From: Flavobacterium sp.
GTDB lineage: Bacteria; Bacteroidota; Bacteroidia; Flavobacteriales; Flavobacteriaceae
Reading direction: 5' to 3'
Length of the DNA: 10,000 nt
NCBI RefSeq assembly: GCF_020217025.1
Contig: NZ_JAIWOF010000198.1
Coordinates: 1-10,000 of the forward strand
Below the pieces are notes generated by a model. That model saw only the letters and a program-made list of their open reading frames with translations. It did not search any database and was not told where the DNA came from. The position numbers were made by a program, and so were the translations under genes. This document shows, one piece after another, positions 6,635 to 10,000 of the stretch. Each line of letters begins with the position of its first letter. Position 1 is the first letter of the stretch.

Positions 6635-9256
6635 GTGGCTAAAAAATCTGCAGCAACTCCCGATAAAGCACCCAAGGAAACACCTTTAATGAAGCAATAC
6701 AACGAGATAAAAAATAAATATCCCGATGCGTGTTTGTTGTTTCGTGTGGGCGATTTTTATGAAACTTTTGGGGAAGATGCTGTTCGTGCCGCAGGAATTT
6801 TAGGAATTACATTAACTAAACGTGGTGCTGGTTCTGAAACTGAAACCGCTTTAGCAGGATTTCCACATCATTCCATTAATACGTATTTACCCAAGTTAGT
6901 TAAAGCCGGACTTCGAGTGGCAATTTGCGACCAATTGGAAGATCCAAAAATGACTAAAACCATCGTGAAACGAGGCGTTACAGAATTGGTTACGCCTGGA
7001 GTCTCGATGAATGATGAGGTGTTGCAATCGAAGTCGAACAACTTTTTAGCTTCGGTACATTTTGGAAAGAAAACAGTTGGGGTTTCGTTTTTAGATGTTT
7101 CAACTGGCGAATTCTTAGTTTCGCAAGGCAATGAAGAATACATTGATAAACTATTGCAAAACTTTCGCCCGAGTGAAATATTAATTCCAAAACAATTTAA
7201 AAATCAGTTTCACTCGGTTTTTGGAGATGATTTTCATACGTTCTTTTTGGAAGATTGGGTGTATAAAGAAGATTATGCTTTAGAAAGTTTGACGAAACAT
7301 TTTCAAACCAATTCACTAAAAGGTTTTGGTGTGGAAGAGTTAACCGAAGGTTTGATTGCCTCAGGTGCGATTTTGTATTATTTGTCGGAAACGCAACACA
7401 ATAAAATTCAACATATCACGAATATCCAACGTATTGCCGAAGATGCTTACGTTTGGATGGATAAATTTACGATTCGAAATTTAGAATTATATCACAGTTA
7501 TAATCCCAATGCAGTAACGCTTTTAGATGTAATTGATAAAACGCTTTCGCCAATGGGAGCAAGGTTGTTGAAACGTTGGTTGGCGCTTCCGTTGAAAGAT
7601 ATTTCAAAAATTAGAAGTCGTCATGAAGTGATTTCGTATTTAAAAACCAATCCTGAAGTTTTACAGCAAATTCAATATCAAATCAAACAGATTTCAGATT
7701 TAGAACGTTTAATTTCAAAAGTAGCAACAGGAAAAATTTCGCCGAGAGAAGTCAATTTCTTAAAAGATTCGTTAGATGCAATTATTCCGATAAAAACATT
7801 GGCTTTGAGTAGTGATAACGAAGCTTTACGAGTAATTGGTGATAGTTTGCATGCTTGCGAATTGTTACGCGAAAAAATCAAAACGACTATTCAAGAAGAT
7901 GCACCAGTAAGTGTCAATAAAGGAAACGCAATTACCGTTGGAGTTCATCCAGAATTAGATGAATTAAGGGCGATTTCATCAACTGGAAAAGGCTATTTGG
8001 AAGAATTAGAACAACGTGAAAGTGCTGCTTCAAGTATTCCATCGTTGAAAATCTCGTTCAATAACGTTTTTGGTTATTATATCGAAGTTAGAAACACACA
8101 TAAAGATAAAGTTCCAGCGGAATGGATTCGCAAGCAAACCTTAGTAAATGCAGAGCGATACATTACCGAAGAACTAAAAGAATACGAGTCTAAAATTTTA
8201 GGTGCGGAGGAAAAAATCCATCAATTAGAAACGCAGTTGTTTGAGCAATTGGTGAATTGGATTGCGACTTATATCAAACACGTTCAGTTGAATGCGAATT
8301 TAATTGCGCAATTGGATTGTTTGACTTCTTTCACGCAATTAGCGATTGATAACAAATATGTTTGCCCAGATTTAGATGAGAGTTTTGATTTAGAAATTAA
8401 AGAAGGACGTCATCCTGTAATTGAAAAGCAGTTGCCTGTTGGTGTGCCGTATATTTCTAATGATGTCTATTTAGACAGAGAAACCCAACAAATTATTATG
8501 ATTACCGGTCCGAATATGTCGGGTAAATCGGCTATTTTGCGTCAAACTGCTTTGATTGTGTTAATGGCACAAATGGGAAGTTTTGTTCCGGCTGAAAGCG
8601 TTAGAATGGGTGTGGTGGATAAAATTTTCACTAGAGTAGGAGCGAGCGACAATATTTCGATGGGTGAATCTACTTTTATGGTGGAAATGAACGAAACGGC
8701 TTCGATTTTGAATAATATTTCAGAAAGAAGTTTAGTCTTGTTAGATGAAATTGGAAGAGGAACTTCAACTTATGACGGAATTTCTATTGCATGGGCAATT
8801 TCAGAATATTTGCATGAACATCCAAATAAACCGAAAACACTTTTTGCTACGCATTATCACGAATTAAACGAAATGGAAGTTACGTTTGATAGAATTCAAA
8901 ATTTCAATGTTTCGGTAAAGGAATTGAAAGATACTGTTTTATTTATCCGTAAATTAGTTAAAGGCGGAAGCGCACATAGTTTTGGTATTCACGTAGCAAA
9001 AATGGCAGGAATGCCTCAAATTGTAATTCAAAAAGCGCAAAAACTATTGAAGCAATTAGAAAAAAGGCATTCAAGCGAAGAATTATCTGGAATTAAATCG
9101 ACAAATGATGAATTACAATTGAGTTTCTTCAACTTAGATGATCCACTTTTGGAGGATATTAAAGAAGAAATCATGAATATCGACATCAATACTTTAACGC
9201 CAGTTGAAGCATTAATGAAGCTAAACGAAATAAAACGAATGTTGGTTAAAAAATAA
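6635..9256 (+). CDS. mutS: DNA mismatch repair protein MutS
   Basis: MutS1 finds base mismatches and small loops behind the replication fork and recruits MutL through ATP-driven clamp sliding. From GTG 6635 it is 873 aa, close to the family's usual length. The mismatch-binding domain carries the Phe-x-Glu wedge in DFYETF (F41, E43). Connector, lever and clamp regions follow (about 135-570), with the [16 protein letters not shown] stretch in the core. The ATPase has Walker A GPNMSGKS (625-632), the signature STFMVEMNE from S679, Walker [17 protein letters not shown] with D704-E705, and the TH motif at T739-H740. The C-terminus ends [20 protein letters not shown], the usual MutS dimer/tetramer tail. 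No key residue is missing. Start choice: the frame is open back to a TTG at 6569, but that region holds the promoter and encodes a non-conserved Leu/Ser-rich stretch. GTG 6635 gives the expected short Lys/Ala-rich start before [11 protein letters not shown]. MutL is not in the window. Confidence 0.96.
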   Translation: MAKKSAATPDKAPKETPLMKQYNEIKNKYPDACLLFRVGDFYETFGEDAVRAAGILGITLTKRGAGSETETALAGFPHHSINTYLPKLVKAGLRVAICDQLEDPKMTKTIVKRGVTELVTPGVSMNDEVLQSKSNNFLASVHFGKKTVGVSFLDVSTGEFLVSQGNEEYIDKLLQNFRPSEILIPKQFKNQFHSVFGDDFHTFFLEDWVYKEDYALESLTKHFQTNSLKGFGVEELTEGLIASGAILYYLSETQHNKIQHITNIQRIAEDAYVWMDKFTIRNLELYHSYNPNAVTLLDVIDKTLSPMGARLLKRWLALPLKDISKIRSRHEVISYLKTNPEVLQQIQYQIKQISDLERLISKVATGKISPREVNFLKDSLDAIIPIKTLALSSDNEALRVIGDSLHACELLREKIKTTIQEDAPVSVNKGNAITVGVHPELDELRAISSTGKGYLEELEQRESAASSIPSLKISFNNVFGYYIEVRNTHKDKVPAEWIRKQTLVNAERYITEELKEYESKILGAEEKIHQLETQLFEQLVNWIATYIKHVQLNANLIAQLDCLTSFTQLAIDNKYVCPDLDESFDLEIKEGRHPVIEKQLPVGVPYISNDVYLDRETQQIIMITGPNMSGKSAILRQTALIVLMAQMGSFVPAESVRMGVVDKIFTRVGASDNISMGESTFMVEMNETASILNNISERSLVLLDEIGRGTSTYDGISIAWAISEYLHEHPNKPKTLFATHYHELNEMEVTFDRIQNFNVSVKELKDTVLFIRKLVKGGSAHSFGIHVAKMAGMPQIVIQKAQKLLKQLEKRHSSEELSGIKSTNDELQLSFFNLDDPLLEDIKEEIMNIDINTLTPVEALMKLNEIKRMLVKK

Positions 9257-9321
9257 TTTCAAAATAAAATATTCGTTATCAAAAGGTTATAAAAAAGTTT
9301 CAATTTTTATTTAAAAAGTAC

Positions 9322-9351
9322 TTGCAAGAATAAAAATATGTACTATATTTG
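9322..9351 (+). promoter_or_regulatory. tRNA operon promoter (-33 TTG, -7 TATATTTG)
   Basis: There is a perfect -7 box TATATTTG at 9344-9351 with a TTG at 9322-9324, exactly 19 bp upstream. This is the best promoter in the window. Predicted initiation near 9356 leaves about 50 bases of leader before the mature 5' end of tRNA-Gly, to be removed by RNase P. Confidence 0.8.
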
Positions 9352-9379
9352 CACTCGCAATACGGAACAAGTATAGCAA

Positions 9380-9391
9380 CGTTCTTTAAAA
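9380..9391 (+). promoter_or_regulatory. boxA-like motif in the tRNA leader
   Basis: The leader contains CGTTCTTTAAAA, which matches the E. coli rrn boxA (TGCTCTTTAACA) at 9 of 12 positions and has the invariant-looking TCTTTAA core. In stable RNA operons boxA recruits Nus factors (NusB/NusE) for antitermination. The motif lies about 25 bases after the predicted start site and 16 bases before tRNA-Gly. The function is inferred from sequence similarity and position only. Confidence 0.35.
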
Positions 9392-9407
9392 GATTACAAT
9401 ACGAAAC

Positions 9408-9480
9408 GCGAAAATAGCTCAGCTGGTAGAGCGCGACCTTGCCAAGGTCGAGGTCGCGGGTTCGAACCCCGTTTTTCGCT
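9408..9480 (+). tRNA. tRNA-Gly (anticodon GCC)
   Basis: This is a complete 73-nt cloverleaf. The acceptor stem GCGAAAA/TTTTCGC is fully paired, the D arm is GCTC/GAGC, and the anticodon stem CGACC/GGTCG holds the loop TTGCCAA with GCC at 9441-9443. The T arm GCGGG/CCCGT surrounds TTCGAAC. The discriminator base is U, as in most bacterial tRNA-Gly, and CCA is not encoded. It reads GGC and GGU. It is the first gene of a two-tRNA operon, 17 bases before tRNA-Leu. Confidence 0.97.
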
Positions 9481-9497
9481 CTATACCAAAAATATTT

Positions 9498-9583
9498 GCT
9501 TGAGTGGTGGAATTGGTAGACACGCTGGACTTAAAATCCAGTGGGTAGTAATGCCCGTGCGGGTTCAAGTCCCGCCTTGAGTA
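9498..9583 (+). tRNA. tRNA-Leu (anticodon TAA)
   Basis: This is an 86-nt class II tRNA. The anticodon stem CTGGA/TCCAG holds the loop CTTAAAA with TAA at 9532-9534. It has a long variable arm (9542-9558, GGGTA/TGCCC), a T arm GCGGG/CCCGC around TTCAAGT, and the discriminator A that leucyl-tRNA synthetase expects. CCA is not encoded. The acceptor stem (9498-9504 with 9576-9582) pairs at all seven positions, but three are G-U wobbles, including the first pair. It reads UUA and UUG, and UUA is heavily used in this AT-rich genome. It shares the tRNA-Gly promoter and ends in the adjacent terminator. Confidence 0.96.
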
Positions 9584-9584
9584 C

Positions 9585-9616
9585 AAAAGCTCCGAACATT
9601 GTTCGGAGCTTTTTTT
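9585..9616 (+). terminator. intrinsic terminator of the tRNA operon
   Basis: A 13-bp perfect stem (9585-9597 with 9601-9613, core GCTCCGAAC/GTTCGGAGC) has a 3-base loop and is followed by a T run to 9616. It starts one base after the tRNA-Leu discriminator, so the 3' trailer is essentially the hairpin itself. Confidence 0.93.
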
Positions 9617-9648
9617 GTTTATAAAATTCTTAGTTTAGAATTTTCTAT

Positions 9649-9656
9649 TATCTTTA
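9649..9656 (+). promoter_or_regulatory. weak candidate -7 element for the DUF1508 gene
   Basis: TATCTTTA matches TAnnTTTG except for the last base and lies 33 bases before the ATG at 9690. No TTG is found 17-23 bp upstream. It overlaps two adjoining short palindromes, TCTTTAAAGA (9651-9660) and AAAGAATTCTTT (9656-9667). Confidence 0.25.
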
Positions 9657-9689
9657 AAGAATTCTTTATAAATTATCAATCACAACTAT

Positions 9690-10000
9690 ATGGGTACATT
9701 TGTAATCGCACAACGATTAAGTGGAGTTTATAAATATGAGTTTGTTTCCAGAAAAGGAAAAACGATTTTTACGAGCAACGATTTCGAATTGCGTTTTGAA
9801 TGTGAAGAGGAGATAGAAAAACTTAAAACTTCTTTAGAACGATGCGTTTTTATGCGTTTTAAATCGTCTAGCGGAAAGTTTTTCTTTCGATTGATATTGG
9901 ATGAGCACGAAATAGCTGTTAGTAGAAGATATACGACCCAATTGCTGCTTCAAAAAGGGATTGATGAAATAGTAAAATATGCAGATAAAGCAGAGTTTTT
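9690..10000 (+). CDS. DUF1508 (YegP-like) domain protein, 3' end cut by the window
   Basis: The open frame from ATG 9690 has no stop before the window ends, giving 103 codons. It is recognised as a DUF1508/YegP-type protein. These are small cytoplasmic proteins of unknown biochemical role built from short tandem repeats. Two related units are visible. Residues about 4-46 hold VYKYEFVSRKGKTIFTSNDFE, and about 62-98 hold GKFFFRLILDEHEIAVSRRY then KGIDEIVKYA. Both have the pattern of an aromatic beta strand, a turn, I-x-x-S and then a helix beginning near (C/K)-x-x-x-I. Flavobacterial relatives are, from memory, about 105-115 aa, so only a few codons should be missing. The gene lies downstream of the tRNA terminator and is probably a separate unit. 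The family assignment is fairly secure; the function is unknown. Confidence 0.82.
   Translation, partial: MGTFVIAQRLSGVYKYEFVSRKGKTIFTSNDFELRFECEEEIEKLKTSLERCVFMRFKSSSGKFFFRLILDEHEIAVSRRYTTQLLLQKGIDEIVKYADKAEF

Noticed and set aside
6868..7190. Minus-strand open frames inside mutS (also 7678-7881)
   Set aside because: They are shadows of the conserved mutS coding sequence.
9498..9583. tRNA-Leu as an integration site for a mobile element
   Set aside because: No duplicate of the tRNA 3' end, integrase or compositional shift is seen downstream; a compact terminator and an ordinary gene follow.
1..10000. Insertion sequences, prophage, toxin-antitoxin or defence genes
   Set aside because: All long frames are assigned to housekeeping families, and no transposase, integrase, nuclease or paired small genes are visible on either strand.

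Overview
The window is AT-rich housekeeping chromosome from a member of the Bacteroidetes, most likely a Flavobacterium-like bacterium. Three observations support this. The start codons lack Shine-Dalgarno sequences. Several genes carry the Bacteroidetes-type -7 element TAnnTTTG, in two cases with a TTG about 19 bp upstream. The proteins (an AsmA-like protein with a KKKKE tail, a 67K-type SppA, a fused FolK/deoxynucleoside kinase, a short SpoU methylase, a two-repeat DUF1508 protein) read like their flavobacterial relatives. The placement rests on recognition, not on a database search.

Layout, left to right. Positions 1-144 hold a possible minus-strand gene start that leaves the left edge, and a long perfect-hairpin terminator. 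A large minus-strand gene for an AsmA-family envelope protein follows (145-2763), with its promoter near 2800. A second hairpin terminator (2851-2886) closes the minus-strand sppA gene (2904-4670). Divergent from sppA is a fused gene on the plus strand (4786-5919): an HPPK (FolK) domain for folate synthesis joined to a P-loop deoxynucleoside kinase. It converges on a minus-strand SpoU/TrmH-type RNA methyltransferase (5997-6524), and the gap between them holds an intergenic inverted and direct repeat. Divergent from the methylase is full-length mutS (GTG 6635-9256). A tRNA operon follows (tRNA-Gly-GCC, tRNA-Leu-TAA) with a textbook -33/-7 promoter, a boxA-like leader motif and a strong terminator. 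A DUF1508 (YegP-like) gene starts at 9690 and runs off the right edge.

The genes do not form one pathway. They are separate single-gene units for envelope upkeep (AsmA-like, SppA), folate and deoxynucleotide supply (FolK-dNK), RNA modification, mismatch repair and translation. Every gene looks intact except the two cut by the window edges. I see no mobile element, CRISPR array, prophage or defence system, and no clear candidate for a new multi-gene system. The points worth a second look are the domain fusion, the intergenic repeat at 5924-5989, promoter elements that abut start codons, a hexad-spaced TTG array in front of mutS, and the wobble-rich acceptor stem of the tRNA-Leu.
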